From Dickeya dianthicola NCPPB 453 (GTDB lineage Bacteria > Pseudomonadota > Gammaproteobacteria > Enterobacterales > Enterobacteriaceae), in contig NZ_CM001841.1 of the NCBI RefSeq assembly GCF_000365305.1, positions 3,896,934 through 3,960,933 on the forward strand: a stretch of 64,000 bases of DNA. The letters run 5' to 3'. Each line of letters opens with the position of its first letter. Positions within the stretch are counted from its first letter, which is position 1. The notes below the pieces were generated by a model. The model did not search any database, was not told where the DNA came from, and saw only the letters and a list, made by a program, of their open reading frames with translations. Below are positions 55,051 through 64,000 of this stretch, piece after piece. Both the position numbers and the translations under genes were made by a program.

Positions 55051-55527
55051 TTACTTGCTCCAGAGCAGAATCGGCACCGCGCTGAGCGCATTTTTCGGCG
55101 ACCCGTCCACCAGACGGTCGGAATAGGTCAGGTAAACCAGCGCGTTGCGTTTCGCATCGTAAAAACGCACCACCTGCAGCTTCTTGAAAATCAGTGATGT
55201 GCGCTGCTGAAACACCACGCTGCCTTTTCCCTTGCTGCCGGTAATCTTGTCGCTCAGGGTAATCGGCCCCACCTGCTGACAGGAAATAGCGGCATCCGAC
55301 GTATCCTCCGCCAGGCCAAGCCCTCCTTTGATGCCGCCGGTTTTGGCTCTGCTTAGATAGCAGGTCACGTTAGTCACATCCGGATCGTCAAACGCTTCCA
55401 CGATGATTTTGTGATCTGGCCCCAGCAGCTTAAAGACCGTATCCACCGACCCGATTTCCTCGGCCCAGACTGACGTTACGCCGCAGAGCAGGGCTGCGGC
55501 CATCAACACAACTCGTCTTTTCATCAT
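55051..55527 (-). CDS. creA: Exported protein CreA
   Basis: A 158-residue protein with a Sec signal peptide ([18 protein letters not shown], cleaved near VWA). It belongs to the CreA family (E. coli 157), whose function is unknown. Conserved stretches are [40 protein letters not shown] given here in two parts around VEAFDDPDV and [10 protein letters not shown], and [16 protein letters not shown]. The creBCD genes that follow it in E. coli are absent here, so the name does not imply a link to the CreBC system. Confidence 0.92.
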   Translation of the reverse strand: MMKRRVVLMAAALLCGVTSVWAEEIGSVDTVFKLLGPDHKIIVEAFDDPDVTNVTCYLSRAKTGGIKGGLGLAEDTSDAAISCQQVGPITLSDKITGSKGKGSVVFQQRTSLIFKKLQVVRFYDAKRNALVYLTYSDRLVDGSPKNALSAVPILLWSK

Positions 55528-55729
55528 TGCCTTTCTCTCACTTTGTCGCCGCCACGGCGTAGTTTTTGTGGTTCAAAGACCATTTGTCGGATAGATTTCT
55601 TTAGCAGCCTATGTTAGTCAAATTCTTTATTCATAAGGCACAAAAATCTTGGTAAGTGCCCCAGAGAAAAAATTGCTATTATGCCGGACTTATACGCTTA
55701 GCTCTCGGTGTGTTCTATGAGGACGATCT

Positions 55730-56587
55730 ATGGATCAAGCCAGTATCATACATGACCTGCTCAACTGGCTGGAGGGTCATCTTGACCAGCCTTTATCGCT
55801 GGATAATGTCGCAGCCAAGGCCGGCTATTCCAAGTGGCATTTGCAGAGAATGTTCAAGGACGTAACGGGTCATGCCATCGGTTCATACATTCGCGCCCGT
55901 CGGCTCACCAAAGCGGCAGTCGCATTGTGTCTGACCAGTCGCCCAATTCTTGATATCGCCTTGCAGTACCGTTTCGATTCGCAGCAGACATTCACCCGGG
56001 CGTTCAAAAAGCAGTTTGCCCAGACACCGGCATCCTATCGCCGGTCGGATGACTGGAATACTTTCGGTATCCATCCACCAATTCGCCTTGGCGCTTTTAC
56101 TATGCCGCAACCGCAATTCGTCACCTTGCCGGAAACGCAGTTGGTTGGTCTGACCCAGAGCTATACCTGCAATCTGGAGCAAATTACCTGTTTTCGTACC
56201 GAAATACGCATCCATTTCTGGCGACAATATCTGGGGGAAGCTAAACAAATCCCGCCGGTGTTGTATGGTCTGCACCATTCTCGTCCAAGTAAGGAGAAGG
56301 ATGATGAACATGAAGTGCTGTATACCACCGCACTGGAGCCACACCATGTTCCGGAAGGTGTACGTCCTGGCGAACCGGCGACATTACCGGGCGGCGACTA
56401 TGCGTTGTTTATCTACGAAGGCCCAACAGACGATTTGCAGGATTTCATTATCACGCTGTACGATACCTGTCTGCCGACTTATAAGCTGACTCGTCGCAAA
56501 GGGTTTGATGCCGAACGCTTTTACCCCAAAGATGCGGAACCACCCAAAATCCTTCGCTGCGAATACCTGATTCCGATTCAGCGTTAG
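55730..56587 (+). CDS. rob: AraC-family transcription factor Rob (right origin-binding protein)
   Basis: A 285-residue activator of the MarA/SoxS/Rob regulon, which controls efflux and stress genes (E. coli 289). The two-helix-turn-helix DNA-binding domain occupies residues 1-105, with NVAAKAGYSKWHLQRMFK and the second recognition region DIALQYRFDSQQTFTRAFKK. The C-terminal half is a GyrI-like ligand-binding domain, with LPETQLVGLTQSYTCN and LPGGDYALFIYEGP. Its stop overlaps that of convergent gpmB by four bases. Confidence 0.96.
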   Translation: MDQASIIHDLLNWLEGHLDQPLSLDNVAAKAGYSKWHLQRMFKDVTGHAIGSYIRARRLTKAAVALCLTSRPILDIALQYRFDSQQTFTRAFKKQFAQTPASYRRSDDWNTFGIHPPIRLGAFTMPQPQFVTLPETQLVGLTQSYTCNLEQITCFRTEIRIHFWRQYLGEAKQIPPVLYGLHHSRPSKEKDDEHEVLYTTALEPHHVPEGVRPGEPATLPGGDYALFIYEGPTDDLQDFIITLYDTCLPTYKLTRRKGFDAERFYPKDAEPPKILRCEYLIPIQR

Positions 56588-57234
56588 CGCTGCAATTCAT
56601 CCAACGCCGGAGTGTCAAGATGAGAAACGTCTCCGGCGGTTTCCACTATCCATCCAGGCGCCAGCCAGGGGCTTTGCTGATAATCTACACGGGACAGCGA
56701 ACAGTTGCGCAGCCGCAAGCGACGTTCCGCCCAAGCCGGTAATCCCAGCAACGTACTCAGCAGACAGCCCAGCGCAATACCGTGGCTCACCAGCAGCGGG
56801 CGGCTGCCTTCCGGCAACGCCAGGCACTTTGCCAGCACGCGCTGCATACGCAGAGCCAGTTCCGACATGGACTCGCCGTCGGGAATACGGCCATCGCGGG
56901 TGCCATCCACCAACTGTTTACGCCAGCGCTCTTCTTCGGGGCTCAGCGAGTCAATCAGCCTTTCCTCCAGCACGCCCATATTCAGTTCTCTCAGGTCCGG
57001 ATCCGTTGTCACCGGGCAGTCGCCGCAAGCCTGCGAAATGATGTCGGCAGTGCGGCGGGTGCGACCCAGATCGCTGGTAAAGATGTGGGTAATCCCCAGT
57101 TTCTTGACCCTTGCAGCAACCAGCCGAGCCTGATGCTCGCCACCCGGAGTCAGCGGACTGTCCGACTGCCCCTGAATGCGCCGCGCCACGTTCCACTCGG
57201 TTTCACCATGACGAACAAGATATACCTGTAACAT
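56584..57234 (-). CDS. gpmB: Phosphatase of the histidine phosphatase superfamily GpmB
   Basis: A 216-residue member of the histidine phosphatase superfamily (E. coli 215), annotated as phosphoglycerate mutase-like but probably a phosphatase. The catalytic signature is VYLVRHGETEWN at the N-terminus, and the second histidine is in LLVSHGIALGC. E. coli order rob-gpmB-yjjX-trpR is retained. It overlaps rob tail-to-tail by four bases and is divergent from yjjX. Confidence 0.94.
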   Translation of the reverse strand: MLQVYLVRHGETEWNVARRIQGQSDSPLTPGGEHQARLVAARVKKLGITHIFTSDLGRTRRTADIISQACGDCPVTTDPDLRELNMGVLEERLIDSLSPEEERWRKQLVDGTRDGRIPDGESMSELALRMQRVLAKCLALPEGSRPLLVSHGIALGCLLSTLLGLPAWAERRLRLRNCSLSRVDYQQSPWLAPGWIVETAGDVSHLDTPALDELQR

Positions 57235-57285
57235 GATTTTTTTCCGTTATACTGCCTCAAATTAACTACAAGGTAGGGAAACATT

Positions 57286-57825
57286 ATGTACCATGTTGTC
57301 GCTTCTACGACCAACCCGGCCAAGATTAACGCCATCACTTTAGCATTTGCCGACGTTTTTGGTGTGGATAATTGCCGTATCGAAGGGGTCGATGTAGACA
57401 GTGGGGTTCCCAGTCAACCCTTAGGTTCTGTCGAAACCCGAACGGGTGCCAGGAATCGTGTGATGAGAGCGCGACAGGTTCGTCCGGAAGCCGACTTCTG
57501 GGTAGGCGTGGAAGCCGGCATTGAAGAAAGCATGACGTTCGCCTGGATGGTGATTGAAAATGCAATCATCCGCGGCGAGTCCCGTTCGGCCAGTCTGGTA
57601 TTACCGGAAAGCATTCTGCAGGGAATTGGTGAAGGCCGCGAGCTGGGCGATGAAATGGCCCGTCTCACCGGCATTCAGGATATCAAACGTCAGGGTGGCG
57701 CGATTGGCGTATTCACGGATGGCAAATTGTCCAGAACCAGCGTGTATTATCAGGCGTTGCTGCTGGCGCTGGTGCCGTTTCATAATCCGGTTTATCAGCA
57801 CCCGATCCATACGCCGTCCGTTTGA
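57286..57825 (+). CDS. yjjX: Inosine/xanthosine triphosphatase YjjX
   Basis: A house-cleaning NTPase that hydrolyses non-canonical ITP and XTP, keeping deaminated purines out of nucleic acids. The 179-residue protein (E. coli 170) starts [18 protein letters not shown]. It has [20 protein letters not shown], seen here as SGVPSQPLG and GARNRV, and [12 protein letters not shown]. It ends near trpR, which is convergent, 14 bases away. Confidence 0.95.
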   Translation: MYHVVASTTNPAKINAITLAFADVFGVDNCRIEGVDVDSGVPSQPLGSVETRTGARNRVMRARQVRPEADFWVGVEAGIEESMTFAWMVIENAIIRGESRSASLVLPESILQGIGEGRELGDEMARLTGIQDIKRQGGAIGVFTDGKLSRTSVYYQALLLALVPFHNPVYQHPIHTPSV

Positions 57826-57839
57826 TCGCTTCCCAAACG

Positions 57840-58172
57840 TTAGCCCTTATTCTCTGGTAACAACTGTTCCTCCAGCCAAACTTTCAGCCTGGCCGGGGCG
57901 GATTTGAGGCTGTTGGAACCCCGGGTGATGGTCGCAATGCCCGCACCCAGCTCATTTTTTAACTCGCGCTGGCTCATCTCGCCGCGCATCAATTCCTGGA
58001 TAATACGCACCCGGGTTCCCAGCGAGGTTCGCTCATCCGGCGTTAACAGCAATTGCAGCAGCGGCTGCTCCAGCCCTTCTGCCATCGCCCGTTGAAACAG
58101 GCTGACAAACGCCTGCCAGTTTTCATCGTCTTGTTCGGAAAATACCGGATCATGAAGTGAAGGTGATGTCAT
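57840..58172 (-). CDS. trpR: Trp operon repressor
   Basis: The tryptophan-dependent repressor of trp genes and of its own gene. The helix-turn-helix is in [20 protein letters not shown], almost unchanged from E. coli. I start it at 58172 ([13 protein letters not shown], 110 residues). An ATG at 58184 directly abuts the operator and would leave almost no leader RNA. The ribosome binding site of either start is poor, so this choice is uncertain. E. coli TrpR has 108 residues. Confidence 0.93.
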   Translation of the reverse strand: MTSPSLHDPVFSEQDDENWQAFVSLFQRAMAEGLEQPLLQLLLTPDERTSLGTRVRIIQELMRGEMSQRELKNELGAGIATITRGSNSLKSAPARLKVWLEEQLLPENKG

Positions 58173-58184
58173 AACGGCCGCCAT

Positions 58185-58211
58185 ACTATTAAACTAGTAC
58201 ACAGCATAACA
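58185..58211 (-). promoter_or_regulatory. TrpR operator and -10 region of trpR
   Basis: Plus-strand ACTATTAAACTAGTACACA (58185-58203) matches ACTAGTTAACTAGTACGCA at 16 of 19 positions. On the minus strand a -10-like TATGCT lies at 58206-58211, just upstream. TrpR binding here would give autorepression, as in E. coli. Confidence 0.8.
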
Positions 58212-58379
58212 TACTACGCATAAAGAAAAAAAGCGCAAAAAACAGGATAAACGCCCACCTTAGCGAGGCGAGCGTAAGGTGATGACTGCCAGCACGATGG
58301 GATCTTTTTTCACCCGCCTTTTTCTTCACCCACCTAAGTAATAAGGGGAATGCCCATGTCAGGCAATCCCCGCTGACGG

Positions 58380-60311
58380 TCAGTAACGCCGCTGCCATTC
58401 GTTGTCCATCAGCAACGTTGTCGAGCGCTGTTGCATCAGGCTACGGTAGAAAACATCATATGCCAGTACATTTTTGACGTATCCCCGCGTCTCGGAAAAC
58501 GGAATGCTTTCCACAAACGCGATGGCGTCAACCCGACCGTCGCTGTCTTTCAACCAGTTACTCACCCGTGATGGTCCGGCGTTGTAGGCAGCGGATGCCA
58601 GAATGCGGTTCTGGCCGAACGATTGATAAACATAATCCAGATAGCTGGTGCCAAGCTGAATATTCATCTGCGGATCCAGCAACTGGCTGCTGTTGGTATA
58701 ACTGGCGATATTAAACATGTCGGCAGTGTGCTGCGCGGTGGCCGGCATCAGTTGCATCAGGCCGGCCGCTCCCACGGCGGAATGCGCTTGCGGGTTCCAG
58801 GCGCTTTCCTGACGGGCTATCGCCATAGCATAACTCTGGCTAATGCCCTTGCCTTGCGTCGCCCGGCGGAAATCATCATTCCATGCCAACGGGAAGCGCT
58901 CCTCCAGATTGTCCCAGAGTTTCGCCACAATCGTGGCCTGGACACTCAGGTCATACCAATGCTGTTCGAACGCAAAACGCGCCAGCGCTTCCTGTTGCGG
59001 ACGATCCCGGCTGGCCACCAGCCCCGCCCATTCGGAACGGGCCAGGCTTTCCAGTCCCCAGAACATCAGTTCACGCACCCGCGCCACTTCCGGCAGCAGC
59101 CCAATCGAGCGTTCCGGTTTGGCGGCAATCATAATGGTCAGCGGATAGTTCACGTTAAGCTTCTGCGCGGCGGCCATCGGGTAAAAGCCGCGAATCGTCA
59201 TCAGTTCGCGCAGTTGGTTCTCGCCTTCCTGCTTTTGCCCTTGTTCGATCAGCAATATCGCTCGCCAGTAGCGCCACTCATCCTTTTGCTGCACATCGGC
59301 CGGCAAGCGCGCTATCCACTGCTTCAGCCCAGGCCGATCCCCCTGCCCCAGCGCCATGCGAACACGCCGTTCCAGCAACGGCGCCGAGGCGCTGCGCAGA
59401 ATCACGGCATCGCGCCAGCGTGCCTGTTCATCGGTGATATCGCTGCCCATCAGGCGCCAGGCGATGTCGTCCTCCATGCTCTGGCGTTCCTGCGGACGCA
59501 TTTTCTGCAGACGAATCAGCTGCGGCAGCAACGCCCGCGCCTCATCCGGCTCCTGACGGGCGATGCGGCTGAATGCCGATAATACCGCTCTCCGGGTAAA
59601 ATCCGTCGGGCCGACAGACCGGGCGAAGCGCTCGATCGTTTTAGGATTGCTTTGCAATCTCAGCAATGCCTCGGTGATAGTCTTATAATCTGCCGGCAAT
59701 TGTCTGGAAAGATGATTCACCAGACCTGCACTGCCCGCATCCATCGCCAGTCGCATCCGCTCAAGAACCATTAACGACGTCAACCCGCCTTGCTGCCGCC
59801 AGGCTGAAAATAGCTTGTCACAAGTCGGCGGCAGTGAACGGCCGGTCAGCCAGATATCGCGGGCCTGCTCCCAGACGCCTTGCGGCTGCCCCACCATGAC
59901 TTTGGCATACAGATAGTTACACAGAGAAGCGGCCGGCTTGGGTTGTTCCGGACTGAACACCAGCAGTCCATTCCAGTCCTGCCGGCGAGCAAGCTCATTG
60001 ATAAAACTGTTATTGAGCGTACGCACCGCGGGCAGTGTCGGATGCGAAGCCATAAACTGTTTGACCTGAGCTTCGCTGACCGTCGACAAATCCTGCGTCA
60101 GCGCCCGGTATTCCAGATAAGGGTAAAGCGGGTAATCACGTAGCGTCGGCATCAACCGGGAAACCGCATCCATCTGGTTATTATCCCACGCAGACTTTAT
60201 TTGCTGATAACGCTGGCGCTGCTCATCCAGCGAATCCGCCAGCGTCTGGCACGATACCCCAATGAGACACAGCGCGGCGGCCACGTGTCGCCAATACCCT
60301 AATTTGAACAT
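58380..60311 (-). CDS. slt: Soluble lytic murein transglycosylase Slt70
   Basis: A periplasmic enzyme that cleaves peptidoglycan glycan strands with formation of 1,6-anhydromuramic acid, and clears uncrosslinked glycan. The start at 60311 gives MFKLGYWRHVAAALCLIGVS, a signal peptide cleaved near TLA. An in-frame ATG at 60347 would add 12 residues. A long superhelical U-domain rich in alpha helices fills residues about 25-450. The C-terminal catalytic domain has ARQESAWNPQAHS, with the catalytic glutamate, GAAGLMQLMPATA and ASAAYNAGPSRV. The length of 643 matches E. coli (645). Confidence 0.96.
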   Translation of the reverse strand: MFKLGYWRHVAAALCLIGVSCQTLADSLDEQRQRYQQIKSAWDNNQMDAVSRLMPTLRDYPLYPYLEYRALTQDLSTVSEAQVKQFMASHPTLPAVRTLNNSFINELARRQDWNGLLVFSPEQPKPAASLCNYLYAKVMVGQPQGVWEQARDIWLTGRSLPPTCDKLFSAWRQQGGLTSLMVLERMRLAMDAGSAGLVNHLSRQLPADYKTITEALLRLQSNPKTIERFARSVGPTDFTRRAVLSAFSRIARQEPDEARALLPQLIRLQKMRPQERQSMEDDIAWRLMGSDITDEQARWRDAVILRSASAPLLERRVRMALGQGDRPGLKQWIARLPADVQQKDEWRYWRAILLIEQGQKQEGENQLRELMTIRGFYPMAAAQKLNVNYPLTIMIAAKPERSIGLLPEVARVRELMFWGLESLARSEWAGLVASRDRPQQEALARFAFEQHWYDLSVQATIVAKLWDNLEERFPLAWNDDFRRATQGKGISQSYAMAIARQESAWNPQAHSAVGAAGLMQLMPATAQHTADMFNIASYTNSSQLLDPQMNIQLGTSYLDYVYQSFGQNRILASAAYNAGPSRVSNWLKDSDGRVDAIAFVESIPFSETRGYVKNVLAYDVFYRSLMQQRSTTLLMDNEWQRRY

Positions 60312-60769
60312 AACTGCCCTAACCTCACTCGTTATCGTTTCCGCCATTACCGCTAAGCGCCATTATCAGCATTCACGACAATCGCACCCAGACCCATGAC
60401 GACTGTATTGCATTGACTAACGTTGGTTTTTTCAAACCAAATTAGTGTGGCATAGACTGCCCGGCAACGATACGCCGAAAGCCTCTTAAAACAGAGCGAA
60501 ATTCACAGCGTTAACATCCTTTTACCTGAACGCTCGCAGTTTTGGCGGATATCCGCCTCAATGATTCCATCATGGCTGGAAGCCGCCTCGCAGAGTCAAC
60601 AACACAATGACGGGATGGCTGGGATCACGCGGCGAAAACAGCTAAACTCCGTCAACAGTAAATTCCTTTTGCCGGCGGGGCGTCAGTGCTCTTCCGGTAT
60701 CATGCCCCTACAGGCGCCATGCTTTTAATGGCATAACGCTAAACTGGACAGAAAGAGGCTCAGAGCAAC
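60312..60769. other. slt-ettA divergent intergenic region
   Basis: These 458 bases contain small palindromes (GGCGGATATCCGCC near 60545 and TTGGTTT-TTTC-AAACCAA near 60424) but no gene. Promoters of slt and ettA should lie here. I cannot define them. Confidence 0.45.
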
Positions 60770-62434
60770 GTGGCTCAATACGTTTACACCATGCACCGCG
60801 TCGGCAAGGTTGTTCCGCCGAAGCGCCATATCCTGAAAAATATTTCCCTCAGTTTTTTCCCAGGCGCCAAAATCGGCGTGTTGGGTCTGAACGGGGCGGG
60901 TAAATCCACCCTGCTGCGCATTATGGCCGGGATTGATCAAGACATCGAAGGTGAAGCCCGCCCGCAACCGGGGATCAAAATCGGCTACCTGCCTCAGGAA
61001 CCCCAGTTGAATCTGGAACACACCGTCCGTGAAGCGGTTGAAGAGGCTGTCAGCGAAGTGAAACGCGCGCTGACCCGACTGGACGAAGTCTATGCCGCCT
61101 ACGCCGACCCGGATGCCGACTTCGATAAGCTGGCGAAAGAACAGGGCGAGCTGGAATCGATTATCCAGGCCCACGACGGCCACAACCTCGATAACCAGCT
61201 TGAGCGGGCCGCCGATGCGCTGCGTCTGCCGCCGTGGGAAGCAAAAATCGCCAACCTCTCCGGGGGCGAACGCCGCCGCGTCGCCATCTGCCGCCTGTTG
61301 CTGGAAAAACCGGACATGCTGCTGCTTGACGAACCCACCAACCACCTGGATGCGGAATCGGTCGCCTGGCTGGAGCGTTTCCTGCACGATTACGAAGGTA
61401 CCGTGGTTGCCATCACCCATGACCGTTACTTCCTCGACAACGTTGCCGGCTGGATTCTGGAGCTGGACCGCGGCGAAGGGATTCCGTGGGAAGGCAACTA
61501 TTCGTCCTGGCTGGAACAGAAAGACCAGCGTCTGGCACAAGAAGCCTCCACAGAAGCCGCTCGTCGCAAATCCATCGAGAAAGAGCTGGAGTGGGTGCGT
61601 CAGAATCCGAAAGGCCGTCAGGCCAAAGGCAAGGCGCGTCTGGCTCGCTTCGACGAGCTCAACAACGTCGAATACCAGAAACGCAACGAAACCAGCGAGT
61701 TGTTTATTCCGCCCGGCCCACGCCTTGGCGACAAAGTGCTGGAAGTACAGAACCTTACCAAATCCTACGGTGACCGGGTGCTGATTGATAACCTGTCGTT
61801 CGCCATTCCGAAAGGCGCCATCGTCGGAATTATCGGCCCTAACGGCGCCGGTAAATCGACCCTGTTCCGTATGTTGTCCGCTCAGGAACAACCGGATTCC
61901 GGCACAATATCGCTGGGCGAAACGGTTCAACTGGCGTCGGTGGATCAGTTCCGCGACAAGATGGACGGCAGCAAGACCGTATGGGAAGAAGTCTCCGGCG
62001 GCCAGGACATCATGCGTATCGGCAATTTCGAGCTTCCGAGCCGAGCCTATGTCGGCCGTTTCAACTTCAAAGGCGTCGATCAGGGCAAACGTATCGGGGA
62101 GCTCTCCGGCGGCGAACGTGGTCGCGTGCATCTGGCAAAACTACTGCAGGTTGGCGGCAACATGCTGCTGCTTGACGAACCGACCAACGACCTGGATATC
62201 GAAACGCTGCGCGCGCTGGAAAACGCCCTGCTGGAATTCCCCGGTTGCGCCCTGGTTATCTCCCATGATCGCTGGTTCCTGGACCGTATCGCCACCCACA
62301 TCATCGACTATCAGGACGAAGGCAAGGTGGAGTTTTTTGAAGGCAACTTCACGGAATACGAAGAGTACAAGAAACGTACGCTGGGTGCAGAAGCGCTGGA
62401 ACCACATCGCATCAAGTACAAGAAAATGGCGTGA
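60770..62434 (+). CDS. ettA: Energy-dependent translational throttle protein EttA
   Basis: An ABC-F ATPase that binds the ribosomal E site and gates entry into the elongation cycle according to the ATP/ADP ratio. The 554-residue protein (E. coli 555) starts with GTG, giving AQYVYTMHRVGK. Two ABC domains are clear: Walker A GLNGAGKST and GPNGAGKST, LSGGE signatures in each half, and DEPTNHLDAES and DEPTNDLDIET at Walker B. The arm inserted in the first domain and the linker with RRKSIEKELEWVRQ are present. No membrane domain exists, as expected for ABC-F. Confidence 0.98.
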   Translation: MAQYVYTMHRVGKVVPPKRHILKNISLSFFPGAKIGVLGLNGAGKSTLLRIMAGIDQDIEGEARPQPGIKIGYLPQEPQLNLEHTVREAVEEAVSEVKRALTRLDEVYAAYADPDADFDKLAKEQGELESIIQAHDGHNLDNQLERAADALRLPPWEAKIANLSGGERRRVAICRLLLEKPDMLLLDEPTNHLDAESVAWLERFLHDYEGTVVAITHDRYFLDNVAGWILELDRGEGIPWEGNYSSWLEQKDQRLAQEASTEAARRKSIEKELEWVRQNPKGRQAKGKARLARFDELNNVEYQKRNETSELFIPPGPRLGDKVLEVQNLTKSYGDRVLIDNLSFAIPKGAIVGIIGPNGAGKSTLFRMLSAQEQPDSGTISLGETVQLASVDQFRDKMDGSKTVWEEVSGGQDIMRIGNFELPSRAYVGRFNFKGVDQGKRIGELSGGERGRVHLAKLLQVGGNMLLLDEPTNDLDIETLRALENALLEFPGCALVISHDRWFLDRIATHIIDYQDEGKVEFFEGNFTEYEEYKKRTLGAEALEPHRIKYKKMA

Positions 62435-62478
62435 CTGACGTTCCGTCCCCTTTGTCACGGTGAAAACGCCGTGACAGC

Positions 62479-62509
62479 AAAAGCCCGCCCGCCAACCGGC
62501 GGGCTTTTT
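62479..62509 (+). terminator. Intrinsic terminator of ettA
   Basis: A nine-pair stem (62481-62489 with 62498-62506) and eight-base loop is followed by TTTTTC. A smaller inverted repeat (about 62454-62476) precedes it. Confidence 0.85.
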
Positions 62510-62631
62510 CATGGTCGGCGTTAAACCATCGACTGGGGAACCAGGGAGGTAATGATTGCTTTGATCATTTTCATTCGATCGCATTTGATTCAGTCAGAGG
62601 GCGGCCTGATGACCACCACACCTCACAGCAA

Positions 62632-64000
62632 TCAGAACGTTTCCCAGTTCCGGTCGCTACGGCTTGTTCCGCCTGCGCCAATAGCGGCTACCGCCGGGAC
62701 CGGCTGGGCGACCGACCGGGATGGCAACGAGGCGCGGACCGGCTCGCTTTCCTTGCGGTGGCTCAGCTTGAAAACCGCTACCGCTTGGGTCAGGCGCTCA
62801 GCCTGTGATTCCAGCGAGACAGCGGCGGCCGAAGCCTCCTGCACCAGCGCTGCGTTCTGCTGAGTTGTGCCCTCCATCTCCAGCACAGCCTGATTCACCT
62901 GACCGATACCCCGGCTTTGCTCATCAGAGGCTGACGCAATTTCCCCCATGATATCCGTCACGCTAACCACCGCTTTCACAATTTCTTCCATCGTGCTTCC
63001 GGCTTTAGCCACCAGTTCCGAACCGGTATCCACCAGCCTGCCGGATTCGCCAATCAGAGATTCGATTTCTTTCGCCGCCTGCGCACTACGCTGCGCCAGA
63101 CTACGTACCTCTCCGGCAACCACCGCGAAGCCTCGGCCCTGCTCGCCAGCACGGGCAGCCTCTACGGCGGCGTTCAGTGCTAGAATATTGGTCTGGAAAG
63201 CAATGCTATTGATAACACTGGTAATTTCAGCGATTTTCTTCGAGCTGGATGAAATATCGCCCATCGTTTTCACCACATCCTGAACGATATTGCCACCCTG
63301 CTCCGCCTTACCGGAGGCATTGCGCGCCAGTTGACTGGCATGGTTGGCGTTATCCGAGTTCTGTTTCACCGTGGAGGTCAGTTCCTCCATGCTGGCCGCC
63401 GTCTGCTCCAGCGCGGCCGCTTGTTGCTCAGTGCGGGAAGAAAGATCGACGTTGCCGGCGCTGATTTCGGAAGCGCCCTGATAAATAGAATCGGCACCTT
63501 CACGAACCACTGTCACGGTATTGGTCAACGATTGCTGCATATACTGCAGGTTTTGGCCCAGAATACCGATTTCGTTACGCCCCAGGTTTTCGGCTGGCTG
63601 CGTCAGGTCGCCCTGCGCAATTTTCTGGATACGGGTAATCAGCACATTAACCGGCACCAGAATCGCCCGGCGAATCACCAGATAAGTCAACGCCGCCAAC
63701 AGAATCGACAGAATAAACGACGCGCCCATCAGGATATTCCCCAGACGGGCATTATCAGAGGCCAGCGCATTAATATTGTTCGCATGTTCCGTCAGGTATT
63801 TCACTTCCTTTCGTACCTGCACGGCATAACTGGTATCCAGCTGGTGCGCCAGCGTGGTTTCCAGCTCAATGGTGCTTTCGAATTCGCCGTTACGCACAAA
63901 CTCCACCATCGGCACCATTACTTTATCCCGATAGGTGGTGTAGTTGGCGGTCAGATCAGCATCCAGCGCCTTCTCTTCACCCGACTTGTCGGTACGGGCC
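62632..64000 (-). CDS. Methyl-accepting chemotaxis protein, 3' part
   Basis: The C-terminal 455 or so residues of a chemoreceptor. The reading frame remains open to the window edge, so the N-terminal sensor start is missing. The end of a four-helix-bundle periplasmic domain is followed by a membrane segment ([15 protein letters not shown]), a HAMP domain, and the cytoplasmic signalling hairpin. The hairpin tip has [21 protein letters not shown] and [18 protein letters not shown]. Adaptation helices carry Gln/Glu pairs. The last five residues are NWETF, the tether that recruits CheR and CheB in high-abundance receptors such as Tar and Tsr. The ligand cannot be inferred. The gene is convergent with ettA and is not part of the conserved E. 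coli order. Confidence 0.96.
   Translation of the reverse strand, partial: ARTDKSGEEKALDADLTANYTTYRDKVMVPMVEFVRNGEFESTIELETTLAHQLDTSYAVQVRKEVKYLTEHANNINALASDNARLGNILMGASFILSILLAALTYLVIRRAILVPVNVLITRIQKIAQGDLTQPAENLGRNEIGILGQNLQYMQQSLTNTVTVVREGADSIYQGASEISAGNVDLSSRTEQQAAALEQTAASMEELTSTVKQNSDNANHASQLARNASGKAEQGGNIVQDVVKTMGDISSSSKKIAEITSVINSIAFQTNILALNAAVEAARAGEQGRGFAVVAGEVRSLAQRSAQAAKEIESLIGESGRLVDTGSELVAKAGSTMEEIVKAVVSVTDIMGEIASASDEQSRGIGQVNQAVLEMEGTTQQNAALVQEASAAAVSLESQAERLTQAVAVFKLSHRKESEPVRASLPSRSVAQPVPAVAAIGAGGTSRSDRNWETF

Noticed and set aside
60420-60560. Small palindromes upstream of ettA as operators or an sRNA
   Set aside because: The palindromes are short and match no regulator consensus I know. 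No promoter plus terminator pair for an RNA gene could be assembled.

Overview
The window is enterobacterial chromosome. Almost every gene matches a core gene of Escherichia coli in sequence and neighbour order, running backwards through the region E. coli places at 0 to 1.5 min and on into its 99 to 100 min end. High GC, the ERIC-type repeat and an orphan type VI secretion Hcp gene fit a soft-rot member of Pectobacteriaceae, most likely Dickeya. That species call is an inference, not a proof.

Layout. 1-2.2 kb: 3' part of ilvB, ilvN and the DedA protein yabI. 2.3-5.1 kb: an AT-rich accessory cassette with a peptidoglycan-binding muramidase lacking a signal peptide, two related exported proteins (the second carrying a duplicated module) and a convergent hcp gene. 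I read it as a type VI effector, its immunity proteins and a tube protein, in the position where E. coli K-12 has araBAD-araC. 5.3-19.8 kb: polB (with LexA box), an ERIC element, rapA, rluA, djlA, and the lptD-surA-pdxA-rsmA-apaG-apaH run. 20-24 kb: an AT-rich acyltransferase gene, folA, the yjjP-yjjB exporter pair and a LysE-type exporter. 24-37.5 kb: carB and carA with ArgR operators, dapB, rihC, ispH, fkpB, lspA, ileS, ribF and rpsT. 37.6-47.8 kb: nhaA, dnaJ, dnaK (two sigma-32 promoters), satP, a metabolite:H+ symporter, mog, talB, yaaA. 47.8-52.8 kb: thrC, thrB, thrA with leader peptide thrL and its attenuator. 53-62.5 kb: yjtD, arcA, creA, rob, gpmB, yjjX, trpR (with Trp operator), slt, ettA. 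The window ends in a chemoreceptor gene that runs off the right edge.

How the genes work together. Many neighbours share pathways: outer-membrane assembly (lptD, surA), threonine synthesis (thrABC), carbamoyl phosphate synthesis (carAB), diaminopimelate/lysine synthesis (thrA and dapB), lipoprotein maturation (lspA) and protein folding (dnaK, dnaJ, djlA, surA, fkpB). Regulation is unusually readable: LexA, ArgR, FNR-like, TrpR and sigma-32 sites, the thr attenuator, and UUG starts on carA and rpsT are all visible. No rRNA, tRNA, CRISPR array, intact insertion sequence or prophage was seen. The accessory cassette at 2.3-5.1 kb is the main candidate for something undescribed; repeat-expanded segments in rapA and djlA are the next most unusual features.
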